Origin: Ichthyophis bannanicus
Lineage: Eukaryota; Chordata; Amphibia; Gymnophiona; Ichthyophiidae
DNA length: 64,000 bases
Reading direction: 5' to 3'
Assembly (NCBI GenBank): GCA_033557465.1
Contig: CM066039.1
Location: forward strand, 49,009,788 to 49,073,787
Position numbers and translations under genes: made by a program. The notes beneath the pieces were generated by a model. It was given only the letters and a program-made list of their open reading frames with translations. It was not told where the DNA came from and searched no databases. Shown here piece by piece: positions 32,447-43,896 of this stretch. Position 1 is the first letter of the stretch. Each line of letters opens with the position of its first letter.

Positions 32447-35027
32447 CCCTGGAATTACCAAGATTTTTTGCACACACTGAATACCGTTGGGGTCATAAAT
32501 GACCCCACGATGAATTTTAATTGTTAACCATGAAAAATTTAAACTAAACAGACAAAATATTATTCCGAATTAATTATTTATTATATGAAGGTTAAATGTT
32601 TTGAAATTTAATGTTTTATCATAAAATTACATGAAGAAGAGTTGCCATGAAAGCAGTTTTTGCATACACTTGATGAACACAGTAACGTACTGCAGTCATT
32701 TTGCATGAGACACAGACAATTTCTGAATGTTCTTTGCAAACATTTGTGCTTGCAGGAGGTGCAAACTATGTTGCTTTTCTTGTCTTTTTCTCTGGAACAG
32801 CAGTGACATCTTGCCCTTTTTCTTTGGGATCCCGACACTGCAAACAGCATCAGTGGCTTCTTCAATGCTGGAAGAAGTCTTGCAGCAATTACTCTGAAGC
32901 AGCTGCTTTCCTAATTCCAAGAGGAATAGACGACGTCGGTGCTTTGACTTGGACTGCCATTCTGGATTTAGTGACATCCAAACAATGAAGGCATTCAAAG
33001 CACTGATGTCCAACATGTTGTAGAAGATTTCACTGGCCAGCGTCTTGTCATTCGTTTTGTGGTATACGTGCGCAACATTTGATCTTCCGTATCTACTCCA
33101 CCTTTACTAGAATTACAGTCCAAGATCATGCGTGGTTTTTTGTCTGGACGTGTGTTATCTACTACTTCTTGATCATGCAAACTGCTCAGAAGAACAACCA
33201 CTTTTCCTTTCTTCGGGCAATAGGAAACTAGAGTAGCGTCATCACGAAAGGCCAACAGTGAAGTGAATACCTCTCGGCCCTTTGCTGTTACAAATTCTGG
33301 AGGTAATTCTTTTCTGTTCTTTCAAATTGTCCCCAAAAGTGTCATTTGTTTTTCTAGCAATTTCTGTGACAGGGATAAACTGCAGAAGAAATTGTCAACA
33401 GTAACGTTTCTGCCAGATTGCGTCAATCCTTCAGTGAGTTGCAGCACAACTTTTTCACCCTGATTCTGTTCTATGTTTTGTCTGCGTTCCCTTCCTATAT
33501 ATACTTGCAGACACAGAACATGATGTTGCACTGTCACACAACATCCATAGCTTTATGCCATATTTCCCAGGTTTGCTGGGAATATATTGTCTGAATGGAA
33601 CACGGCCACGAAGTGTAAGCAGTTGCTCATCCACGGTAACATTTTCACCAGGAACAAAGGCGTCACTTAGAGTTGCTTCCCAGGTATCAAAAACGTGTCT
33701 GATTGGAGCAAGCTTATCCACACCTCGTTCACGTCTGTTGGTTGCATCATCAAATCTGAGAGCACAAGAAATTTGCTGAAAACGGTTACGGGCCATATTT
33801 TTGCCAAAAACAGAACGACCATCTTCAAGGTTCCACAACTGAACTATGGATTCATTTCGTGACTTGTACACGCTTGAGAGGATCAGAAGTCCAAGAAAAC
33901 GTTGAAATTCTCCATCTGTCAAATCTTTCCTGGTGTCGTCATAAATGTGTCTTCCTTGTTTGCTCGTCCACATTATGATTTCATTCAATAAGTTCTTCTT
34001 CATGAACAAGTGGAATGTTGCGAGAGGGCCATCAACATTTTGTACAGCATACCTTGTAGGACCTTGTTGTACGAGCATGACATTAGCTCTGGCGTATCTT
34101 CCAGCAGCTTGCTTTATAGGTTTCCTGTTCCATGATGTGGCATCCTTAAATACATAGGTTTCAATGGCAACATTTGTGCTTATAGTTGATGACCTCTTAG
34201 CTCCTCTATGACCACAACTAAGATTCCTCACAGATGATACTGACACGAGGACTCCTGCCTTCTTCCCCGTCCAGCACAGCCTCGACCTGTAAGTTGACTC
34301 TTTGCTGCAGGCGATGTTACCGGCTCAACATCAGTCTCACATTCACTTGGCGACCAACTGCTGTCGCCTTCTGAATCATGACTGTCATCAGATTTATCGC
34401 TCGAACTTAGCTGATATGCTTCTTCGCTTGCTGAATATGCTGCATCATCAGACGACTCAGAGCCGTCACTGTTAGCATCTCGTTGCAATATTTCTCTTAC
34501 TTGGGCAGCTGAATACTTTCGTTTTGACATCATAAACAATAACCTAAAATAAATAAACAAAGAAAGTTGAATAAAACGCAAAGCAGTTTTACTATAGGTG
34601 TACAATAATCGTGATGAATGAGCTGAAAACCTTTAGATTTCATCGGACATAATGAGAGAACGTATGATATCAATTACAGAAAATGTGTAATTTTCATAAA
34701 ATAAGAGTACAAAAAATAAATGATACATAATTAATGATAAATACCTTTTGTCAGATCAAAAAAATTCACAAAACTGCAAATTGTATCATGATCCAAACCG
34801 GACGTAAGCAACTGGGGTCAAAAATGACTCCACTGGTACTCTGTGCTGCAATTCATCACTAGTGTCACCTTAAGAGATGAAAATTATTCCTCTCATGACG
34901 CAATATAAAGAGAATATTGACATGTGAAAAGTCATAAAAAGATTGCATTCTTGAACAACTAGTTTCCGAGATACGCGTTGTGAAACTTGCAATGTGGTCA
35001 CTTTTGACCCCATCGGTACTCCCAGGG
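32447..35027 (-). mobile_element. piggyBac element with TTAA target duplications
   Basis: TTAA at 32443-32446 and 35028-35031 flanks inverted ends CCCTGGAATTACC (left) and CCCTGGGAGTACC (right, inverse strand). TTAA duplication with CCCT-starting ends is diagnostic of piggyBac elements. The element is about 2.58 kb with one transposase gene on the minus strand. Sub-terminal strings around GGGGTCA and TGACCCC occur near both ends. At the right end a motif near TGACYCC followed by GGTACTC occurs twice (about 34826-34842 and 35006-35023). Confidence 0.96.
32608..34530 (-). pseudogene. piggyBac transposase, frameshifted
   Basis: The likely start is MSKRKYSAAQVREIL at 34530. It is followed by an acidic Ser/Asp/Glu-rich N-terminal region, as in PGBD4-like proteins. 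Frames then change near 34240, 33510, 33040 and 32840, and an in-frame TGA lies near 33322. All three catalytic aspartates can be located: VDEQLL (codon 33629-33631), VDNFF (33394-33396) and GGVDTEDQM (33091-33093). The C-terminal cysteine-rich zinc-binding part (CHCC then CTSCKHKC) lies around 32750-32810. The family cuts and pastes DNA at TTAA. This copy cannot make the full enzyme; I give no repaired sequence. Confidence 0.92.
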
Positions 35028-35031
35028 TTAA

Positions 35032-35479
35032 GAGAGCTACGATGGAATTCAAAACATGCTCTTGCAAAAACTGTTCTCATGAGCACCCAACTTTTATGTG
35101 CACCGAGTCTCCCAATATGACACATACGATTTACTGAAGGCAGAGTTGAAAAACATGACTTATCTGGCGTCACTGCTTCTGAACCACAGTATGCAGCACA
35201 AGACCCTCCTTGTGGCCACACGCCCATCTGGTCAGGTCGCAACACTGATGTTTCAGCAAAATGTTTTCTGGGGGGAGGGGGGGGGCCATGACATTCCAGG
35301 ACGCCAATGTGATCAGCTCACAAAGGCAGGCTCATTTACATTCTCCATTGATTTTCGATGCTGCTGAGAGGTGAAATGCTACCATCTCAATAGCACTATG
35401 ATTTCACCCGGAAACTGCTTCATTTTGGCCTTTGCAATTTCTACTCGGGGGCGACTTATAATCCAGGAAATATGGTATA
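35032..35479. other. Sequence between piggyBac and mariner elements
   Basis: Not clearly identified. A short ORF at 35098-35367 has no known domain. 35430-35475 (GGGGGCGACTTATAATCCAG) recalls the end of an old DNA transposon. Confidence 0.35.
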
Positions 35480-35481
35480 TA

Positions 35482-35691
35482 CAGGGTGGCCAAAAAAAGT
35501 GAGAACATCTTGTAAATTAAAAGTTTAAATGGTTTACTTATTTACCTTTTTTTAGCTATATAACGTCTTTTATTTCGACAATTTCCGGTCACCATCTTTT
35601 TTAAATGTTGTCAATCGTTTACATCTGTCTCTTTGAAATTTTAAATAACTTATATGCTACGAGATGTTCTCACTTTTTTTGGGCCACCCTG
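35482..35691. mobile_element. Mariner-type miniature element (210 bp)
   Basis: Ends CAGGGTGGCCAAAAAAAGTG and its inverse pair for about 30 bases with one extra base. TA dinucleotides flank both sides (35480-35481, 35692-35693). The interior is AT-rich and non-coding. Confidence 0.93.
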
Positions 35692-35739
35692 TATATGTCC
35701 ATTGACACACAACCTCCTGGCAGTTAACACACATTTCTA

Positions 35740-35920
35740 GGCAGAACCGGCCCAATGATTAGGCAAACTAGTCGCTTAGGCTGGCAGCTTCTGAGGAGCA
35801 GCAAAGAGCAGAGCATTCAAAGCTAAACAATAGACTGGCAGCCAGGGGGCCAAAAGGCTTAAGATTTGCCTAGGGTGCCAACACCTTGAACCGACTCTGG
35901 GGCCGGCCTTGTTTCCAGGC
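35740..35920. repeat. Unclassified repeat family A, copy 2
   Basis: Contains GAGCAGAGCATTCAAAGC, TTTGCCTAGGGTGCCAACAC and GACTCTGGGGCCGGCC, shared in order with 20095-20215. Confidence 0.55.
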
Positions 35921-37059
35921 ATGTAGGTGGGGCTTAAAGGGAAGTATGCCTGTACTTTATAAAATAGGGGAGGAATGCCACACCTGGATCTAGTTGCGGC
36001 AGTTTATACCTGCTCCGGAGCATGTACTAATGGCTCTACATGCATGTAAGATAAGCTATAAAATATTGTGACGTGCAGAAATTTAGACCCTGCCTATGTT
36101 CCGCTCAAGCTCTGCCCTTGTGCCTACCCATACTGAAAATGTGGGCGATGGGACACATGGACATACCTACATCACAGTGACTGACTAAAGCACATGCACA
36201 CAAACTCACTTACAGACATAATTCCTTTCAAAATAAAGGCTTCTGTGAGATTCTAGCGTGTAACTTTCCATGCAGAGTTTTATAGAAATACCACCCTATA
36301 GTGAAACCATGGATTAATGGATGGACTGATTCTAGAAAGCCAATTCATGAAACTTAGGATACAGTAGTAAGGAAAGCAGAACATTTATGAAAACTGTTTC
36401 AGCATTTGAATGGTTCCGGTCCCCCCCCCCACCCCCACCCCCATGGAAAGTCTTGCAGTTTTCCATTTTATTCCTGTGGAGTCATTTTGTCCCTGAAGCA
36501 AAAATTGGAATGCAACCATGATAGACTCCTCAGTCATCTACCGATTTTTATATTCTGGGGGTCATTTTCTACAGCTTTTTCTGCAGGTAAAGCGCATGTT
36601 ATATGAGGAAAAGGAATCATATAAAATTGCATGGCCGATTACATGCCAACAGGAGGGCGTGTACTTATATACCCTATGCCTGTCAATTTCCCAGTGATGT
36701 TGTTTGGGTGGAATGGGGTGAAGTCACAATTTTATAAAATATGCAGGTACATACATAGTTCCACCTTTATGGAAAACGTAAATGTGGGCGTGAGAACTGT
36801 GTGCTACTGGGGATGGTTTTGGGTTCCTGTTTCATAATGGCATATAGGTACTTACCCTCCCACATATCAAGATCTAACTGCACTTTTTAAATGTTTCCCT
36901 CCTTAAAGCTATTTCTTGCCTAATAAGTGGGACAGTCCATCTCAAACTCAAGCCATGCAGAACGAACATCGAGTTAGGGCTGGCTAGATGAAGCATTAAG
37001 TTACAAGGTAATGGGAAGTACCAACTGGGCTTAATTACCTTGCAAAACCCCAGCATCTT
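35921..37059. other. No gene recognised
   Basis: Mixed sequence with a C run at 36421-36440. Several short ORFs without domains. Confidence 0.4.
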
Positions 37060-37560
37060 TTAAGTCAGACCTTTTATTTCTGAAATCCTTAGATAATAGA
37101 GTTAAGTTGTCATCTAATTTATTTTTGGGAAGTCCTTAGCTTCATAAAATTGTACTTGAGTTCAGAAAAATTAAAGAAAAGAGCTCCGTGCATTTGTCAT
37201 GGGTAATTACTTTCATTTCATCAATTCATACGCTTGGAGGAGTGTCCTCGATGGCTGCTTCGAAGACAGAGATAATTTGTACTGGCTGAGAGCAAAGTGC
37301 TGATCAGCACATACAGTGATTAAAACCAACTTTCTGTGCCTCTTATCACAATTTGGGTCTTGGCCAATTTTGTTAAACACATTTCCTATGTCTCACTGAG
37401 TTCTGTCGTAGGGGATAGAAAGTGTACTTTAGTTTGGAGTGTGCTATGGTATCTAGGACTATAAAGGATGGTTCACCATACTCCATGCTCAAAGAGAAAA
37501 GTGACGCAGTCCTGGAATTTCATTTGTTTGTCTCATCCTGTCAGTTTCTTAATGTAAATA
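37060..37560. promoter_or_regulatory. Repeat-poor, AT-rich segment (weak candidate)
   Basis: I see no repeat signature. It has even base use and a short perfect palindrome GTGCTGATCAGCAC (37299-37312). It may be unique or conserved non-coding sequence, but that cannot be judged from one genome. Confidence 0.25.
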
Positions 37561-37899
37561 ATTCTATAACAGCCACTGGAAAATAGTGTTCCACCTGTTC
37601 CCCATGGCCTGGATCAGTTTATTTTTCTGTTATGCAATAAAAACATATATTTTCATTCTGAGAATTGTCATAAAAAGGACCTAGAAGGTGTTAGCACCCC
37701 CTCTCCAAAAAAGATTTGGGTGTAATCCTTGGTCCACGTTCCACGGTCACTTTTTTATAGCTTTTGAAAATACATTGTAAAATAAGAAAACACTCGTCTT
37801 CCCAATGCGCTATCACTGATAGTCAACTGGTCCTCATGCCATGTTTCTCTTCCTGCACAGCTCTGGGGATTAGAAATTCTGCATCATGTACATAGATGT
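37561..37899. other. No gene recognised
   Basis: Nothing identified. Confidence 0.35.
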
Positions 37900-38090
37900 G
37901 CAGGGTGGAGGTTGTGAAATCATCGCTTCCATGTAAAGTGCCGGCGCATCTAGATGGAAGCTGCTGATTTGATGCCGCTGTTTTTCGGTGCGTGCTCCCA
38001 CTGTACCCCCAGTGCACCTATATATGTATTTTACAAAAGGTGCTGCTTTAGGCAGAGCGTTTTGTAAAATATGAGGGGAACTCAGCATGT
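37900..38090. repeat. Repeat with two stem-loops
   Basis: A stem around ATGGAAGC (37920-37975) is followed by a stem with arms 38027-38046 and 38052-38071, the latter akin to 9479-9523. Probably a degraded relative of the hairpin-string family. Confidence 0.5.
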
Positions 38091-38349
38091 CCCAACCTGG
38101 ATGTCTCGGTTTTCATTTCAACAATCTATTTAAAATGGGCCTCCATATATCCTAGGAGAACCTTCGGCCTTGGGCCCCCCTCAATGAACCTTCAGGCTCC
38201 TCCATGCCCCCATTTGAGAATTAAACTTGGCAGTTATGATAGTCCATCACCCTAATGCCATCTCTGTTTTGTTTTATATAATGAGCAACTTTTTTATACC
38301 GCTATCTCTATAAGTCACAGCAGTTTACATTAAACTTTTACATGGAAAG

Positions 38350-38765
38350 GAAGTATGGGCCCGATTATTCAAGTTTGCAGGCTATATGCCACTATGGTGC
38401 ATAGCCCTGCCCGCTCACCCCTAACCCTGGATATTAAATGGCCTGGCGATGGCAATGAATATCCAGTTTTGGCGCCAAGAGAAAACTGCTGCAGAGCCTA
38501 ATTGGGTAGCGACGATATTGGACCACTACCCAGTTAGCATCTGTGACTAAAACTAGGTGAGCCAAAAGCTGGCCTAGTTTTTGCCACAGATCACTAACTG
38601 GGTAGCAATACTCCCCGCCTCCGCTCCATTCCACTCCAGAATGCCCCTATCATGCCCCAATGCTAACTGGATATCAGTGGGGCATGTGGGGGGCCTAGAC
38701 GGGGATATTCACTGGCACTAACCATGTAGGTGGTGTTGAATATTCCTGTTTAAGGCATTTACGTG
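38350..38765. repeat. Unclassified repeat family B, copy 2
   Basis: Contains GAATATCCAG, repeated ACTGGGTAGC and AACTGGATATCAGTGGGGCA. It has inverse pairs around CTAACTGGG and CCCAGTTAG. Confidence 0.5.
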
Positions 38766-38884
38766 GTTTACTGGGCTGAGTAAGGGTATTACTTTAGAAG
38801 CCCTATTTGTGATTTGCGTATGTGAAAATGCACATTCACACATGCAGATCATGTTCACATGCAAACAGCTATTTTAATATATCT

Positions 38885-38975
38885 CATTACCCCTGATGAA
38901 GGCTCAGCCGAAACGCGACCATGTTGGGTCATTTTGCTTTTATGTGAAAGTTTTTTTTTTTTTTTTTTTTTTTGG
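38885..38975 (+). repeat. Penelope-like 3' region and poly-T run
   Basis: CCCTGATGAAGGCTCAGCCG followed by AAACGCGACCATGTTGGGTC is the style of Penelope-like element ends. A shorter diverged copy is at 55070-55110. A run of about 27 T follows at 38950. Confidence 0.5.
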
Positions 38976-39084
38976 GGCCAGGGTCTGTGAGACCCACACT
39001 ATTCTGATGCCTATGCATGTCTGCCCTATTCATGTTCAAGTCCCCTAGGGGCCTGGTGGAGGCATTGTATTTAGTTTCCCCTAT

Positions 39085-39222
39085 TTCGCCAAGTTATACC
39101 TCCTGTTAAATGTAATGACCAGACAGATATAAACTGTTGGATGTTTTTCTGTTTAATGTAAACCGCGCTGATGTCTAATAGTGCGGTATATAAGAATTGT
39201 TAATAATAATAATAATAATAAT
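39085..39222 (+). repeat. L2-type LINE 3' tail
   Basis: TAATGTAAACCGCGCTGATG then AGTGCGGTATATAAGAA, ending in TAA repeats. The same tail ends the L2-type LINE at 53184. Confidence 0.8.
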
Positions 39223-39399
39223 GTCCAGGGTGGCCCACAGAAATCTACATACATCTTCAGCTTCATGATGCCACACATTAAGCCACCAGTGGACACAACC
39301 ATATTTAGACCTGCTCCTCAGCAGGAATAGGCATTTGAAAAGTGTTCCTTTCAGTCATGGGAATGCCCTCAGTCCCCCAGTGATTTTTTTCCCACTCCG

Positions 39400-39680
39400 T
39401 TTGCAGGGCCGTACGTGGATGTGGGAACATATCCATGCCAGGTTCAGAAATACTGGTGCCAACACTTCTATGATGCCAGTCCTCCCACATCAAAATTTCA
39501 CACCTGACATTTTCTGGGATGTTAACGGGGGCAGGGATATGTCGCTTTCAGAGTGCAGTTACATATGCTTACCTCCTCTACTGCCCCTTAGATCCCAGAG
39601 GACTCCTAAACGACCTATTTTTAAAATGTCCCCTCATGGGTTATTTGAAAACTGCCTGCCCTCATTGTAGGTTAAAGAAT
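39400..39680. repeat. Stem-loop-containing repeat fragment
   Basis: GATGTGGGA (39418) faces TCCCACATC (39483) with CCAG and CTGG-type internal pairing. Its style resembles the hairpin-string family. Confidence 0.4.
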
Positions 39681-40734
39681 ATGCTGATGCTTTTTGAGTT
39701 TTTGTGGCTGTCGGGATTTACTGAAGCTGCTTGTTGCCCCCCTTCCATGAACTGTCGTTCCAGGCTACTGTCTAATGGTTAAGCTGGTTCTGCCTTTAGG
39801 TAAATGTGCTGCATCTGAGGAACAAAAATGTTCAAGGAAGCCAAGTTTCCAGGGTGCAAAATTTTGAAACTCTCATGTCCAAAATCTAAGTTTCTGTTGC
39901 AATAACAGAAATCCCATGGGCAAAGCAGTAATAATCTTTTGCTAATACGCTGTGTCCCATGGTACTTCTCTCTTTTCTCTTGTTCCCTTTTCGGACTTAC
40001 TTGAGGCAGTTTTTGATGGAGAAAGCAGAGGTTGAACAAATCTCGCCTGTGCATGTGCGCTTCAGTTTCTCTTGAAAGTCGATAAAAAGGAATTAATTGC
40101 TTTCTTACTCTGTGCCAACTGTTCAATCGTTTCCAGTTCTCCTCACATTGATCTCATTCCCAGGCCTGAAATGTGATCCAAAGTTGGGTGCAAAGAACAC
40201 CTTTACTGTCGCAAGCAAGCCACAATGGATACCGAATGCTCAGCCAATATGTGATCTAATCTCTATCCTCATACACTGTGCAGCTCAAACTCTCTTCCTT
40301 ACTGCAGTATCCTATGGGAAGGAGAGGATGTTTCTTGGAATTCCTTCATGGACAGAAAAAGGAGCTATGGTCCTGGTGAGCTTGGTGGTCCTTTAAAAAC
40401 TTGCAAACGCCTGTCGTTTCTGATTCACATTAACCTCGGTGAACTGTGTCCATGGGCAATGTTCCGATTAGCAATTTCAGCAATCTGGTCAAGAACTTAA
40501 GGGGAACTGTAAGCACGTGAGCTAGAATCCCTCTGTCTCCACATTATGGGGTTTCTTCTTTTCAAATGAAAATGGTAGAGACGGAACTCGGTCTGAACCC
40601 AGGTTTATTACCCCTCGTTACTTATTGTTACTGTAAGCGGTCTAGCAGGTAGACCACAAAATACTGCTGGCATTTCCCTGGATAAAGAAGTGTGTTATGC
40701 CTAGAGATATGTCTTTACCCATGTATTGGGGGGA
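39681..40734. other. No gene recognised
   Basis: Overlapping ORFs at 39779-40126 and 40097-40396 show no known domain and no conserved exon structure. Confidence 0.4.
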
Positions 40735-41660
40735 TGATTTGATAATCTCATGTGAGTGCAACAAAGACAAGATGTGATCTACAAAAGCTGGAAAACTGGC
40801 TTTCGTGCGAAGAAATGCAGAGTGATTCATCCGGGGTACAGGAATCCAAAAGAGCTGCATCCGTTAGGAGGGGACAGGCTGATATACGTGGACCAGGAAA
40901 GAGATCTTGGTGTGATGGTGTCTGATGATCACAAGGCAGAGAAACAATTTGATAGGACGGTGATCACAACCAGAGGGATGCTGGATTGCATAGAGAGTCA
41001 TAATCGCCTGAAAATAGAGGTGATCATACCTCGGCACAGGCCTCATCTGGATACTGTATTCAGTCTTGGAGGCCAATCTCAGAAAGGATATAAAGAGAAT
41101 TGGGGGGAAAAAGAAACCACAGAATGGCATGGGGTCTGCACCAGAAGACACGAGAGATGAGGATCTACATCCTCTAGAAGAGAGTAGGGACAGAGGAAAT
41201 ATGATTCAGATGTTTAAATACTGGAAAGGTATTAATGCTTAAAAAAATGAACCATTTCTAAAGAAAAGAAAATTGTAGATCTAGGGAACATAATATGAAA
41301 CTGCAGGGAGATAGACTGAGGAGTAATGACAGGAGATATCTGGGAAGGGTGCTAGATGCCCGTGGTGGTGCCCTCAGAGGAGGTGATGGAGACCAAAACA
41401 GTAGTGGGATGTACATAGAGGACCCCTAAATAACAAAATGATTAGAAATCAGGCATTGAAGGTTTAGCTCAAAACAGCACTGAAATGACTTTTTGTGCTT
41501 CTGAAAAGATGTGGGGGTAGGCTATGTGGAGAAGACATTAGTCCTCAATGAAAGTATTGGGGGATAATTTGCATGGAGAGGTAGTTACAACCCAGAGCAC
41601 CCCATGGGACAGACTAAATGGGCCATTTCAGTCTTGACTTGCTGCCATCTGCTGTATGGG
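40735..41660 (+). mobile_element. CR1-type LINE relic
   Basis: A 134-codon frame (40756-41160) keeps pieces of a CR1-type reverse transcriptase, such as RDLGVMVSDDHKAEKQFD and TTRGMLDCIE. Further pieces follow in other frames (LEESRDRGN, MFKYWKGIN). The 3' part reads GGACAGACTAAATGGGCC. It is longer and older than the copies at 9590 and 30085. Confidence 0.75.
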
Positions 41661-41689
41661 GATCTTGGCCTAAGACACCTTTTTGATGC

Positions 41690-41965
41690 TGCCTGGGGCT
41701 GCCCAACCTTGTCCAGTTTGTCGACCCTGGATGTACAGGTCCGACCTCAGAATTGGCCCTGTACATCTGGGGTCATAGACTGCCCACTGCCTGCCCTCAT
41801 TCTGCCTCTACAATGCCCCCTCCCGCCTCTGACTAAGTCTTCCCTGTACAAACTCCTTGTTCGTATGGGGAGGCTTCTGCCGGGAATGGAAGGGGGTGAA
41901 TAGCAGGGACGTATGTCCCCGCAGAGTGTCCATCCCCTGCTATTCGTGGGACAGAATAGACCCCA
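41690..41965. repeat. Hairpin-string element, degraded copy
   Basis: A stem GTACAGG facing CCTGTAC (41734-41766) and a stem GAATAGCAGGG facing CCCCTGCTATTC (41898-41946). The first matches the stem at 59215-59262. Confidence 0.6.
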
Positions 41966-42369
41966 TTGAGTATAAGGGTGGCACCATGTGTAAGTGCTGG
42001 TGGTGGACATGGTGATATCAGCACTTAAACTTAAGGAGAATAATTTCAAAACAGAGTGCCGATGTGGGCATGTCAAAGGCACACCAATCCTGCAGAAATA
42101 GTGGATAAAATAAAGCTGCAGATATTTACACCTGTTCAAGAGCAGCTGTAGATGTTCACAGATCAAGTGCGCACCTACCTTGTGACTCCGCTCCATACTC
42201 CTCCCCGGAGCACACCTACACCTGGGTTGTATAAATGTAGGTGTGATTCTGCCATTGGGCACACTTTTACGCCAGGGGTAACTTTATAAGAAGCCTTTTA
42301 TGTGCGTGTACTGCTAAATCCATGCGGAAAGGGCTTTATAAAATTATCCTTATAATGAACCCATTCTAT
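41966..42369. other. No gene recognised
   Basis: Probably the continuation of older repeats; nothing definite. Confidence 0.35.
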
Positions 42370-43020
42370 ACAATTATATGTAGAATTGGAGCCATTTAAG
42401 CAAGAAATGTTACAAAAGATATATATTTATTTTTCATTTTAATGGTAATATTAATAACAGGTGATTCAGGATAATACCTGCCCATTTGTAGCTGCCTCAC
42501 CTATTTTGATTCACAATGGTTTGAGTTCCTGCAATCACCTCGAATAGAGAGAGGCAATCGTTATGGCTTTTTTTCCCACGCCAGTCTCCCATTGCCTGTT
42601 TCATGCCAGCTTTACTTGGCTTGTTTTTATTTACTTTTCTGCCAGAATCATACCCTTTTGTTATTTACTCTGAAATCCCCGGTCTCCTCCTGTGTGATTT
42701 AACAAGGCAGCCTCCAGTCCATGAGGCACCAACCTAATTAAGAGTTTAGCTAAGCCTTCAGAGAACAGTGAAGGTTTCCTTCCCAAGCTTGGATATTTAA
42801 TTCCCCTGAAAAATATGCTTAACTTTGGCACACACCTGGGTTTGCCATCCAGATTCTCTGTTGGCCCTAGAAGCCTGGAGGTCTGATAGATTTAGAATTT
42901 TGATTGAATGCCCTCTAGCTGTGAATTATGTTTGCTGGCAAATGCTTGAGAATGAGATACTGAATGAGAACAGAGCAGCAAAGAGAAAAAAGTATCTGAA
43001 ACTACATTAGAAAGATTGAA
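42370..43020. promoter_or_regulatory. Repeat-poor segment (weak candidate)
   Basis: No repeat signature seen. Contains AATTAATTC-like and CTAATTAAG sites and balanced composition. Possible conserved non-coding sequence, untested. Confidence 0.25.
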
Positions 43021-43399
43021 GACAAAAGGGAGAGAGACATAGACACCATTGTTTGAGAGATCAACCTAACTAATGCTTGACAATGAGATAGATACTGCTT
43101 GAGAATCCAGCAACAATACAAGAGAAAAGTATCCAAAAAAGTTTTAGAAAGATTGTTGGAGACAGAAACCAATGCACAAGAAAACTAATAACAGAAACCA
43201 ATCTATGAAAAGCTTGTCAACACACAAAGTGGCTGGGTGGGTAGACATGACACTCTTATGAGAGAGAAGATTTAAGGACCACAGTGCCATGATCTGATCT
43301 GATCTGTGAACTGTGTAGGCCAAGTACTTGCATTTCACTAACTTCATGAAGATCATCTCATTGCCCACCTACTTTATTGAGATTCCTTAAAGTAATCTT

Positions 43400-43620
43400 A
43401 GTTTTCATGGGTTAACAGCATGGCCATTAGCAGTGCTTGTGACCTTGGGCAAATTACTATCTCCCATTGCCTCAGGTATCCACTTCAAGTGTAAGTTGTC
43501 TGGGGAAGGGACATTTAGCAGCTGACTATCCATCATCACTGTACTGCTCTGTATACATCCAATAGTACTATGAAACTGATTATTACCGCTACTACTTATC
43601 AATTCTATAGCACTTTTTTT
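43400..43620 (+). repeat. CORE-SINE-like fragment
   Basis: TGTGACCTTGGGCAAATTAC then CCCATTGCCTCAGG is a MIR-like core. Both head and tail are decayed. Confidence 0.55.
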
Positions 43621-43896
43621 GGTCCAGAAGCTTTCATCTACTCCGTTGGGCTTCCATCTCAATCAGAACTGGCCTCCATTGGGTAATGCTAACATTAGCT
43701 TTCATTAGCAACTTCCTGGGGATAATTTTTATCTGGCAGTGGCCGCCTGTTCCTTTCAACTTCCAGCCATTGCAGTGACCAGCCTTTTACCCAGGGCACC
43801 AAAGAATAGTTCCTTGAGAACTCAACAAATGAGGACCCTAAGGGGTCGATGTGTAAAAGTGTTCTAATACGTTTGCATGTGTTTAAAAGAGCTATT

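Noticed and set aside
39779..40396. Possible host exons
   Set aside because: The short ORFs show no family signature and flanking AG/GT signals are no better than chance.
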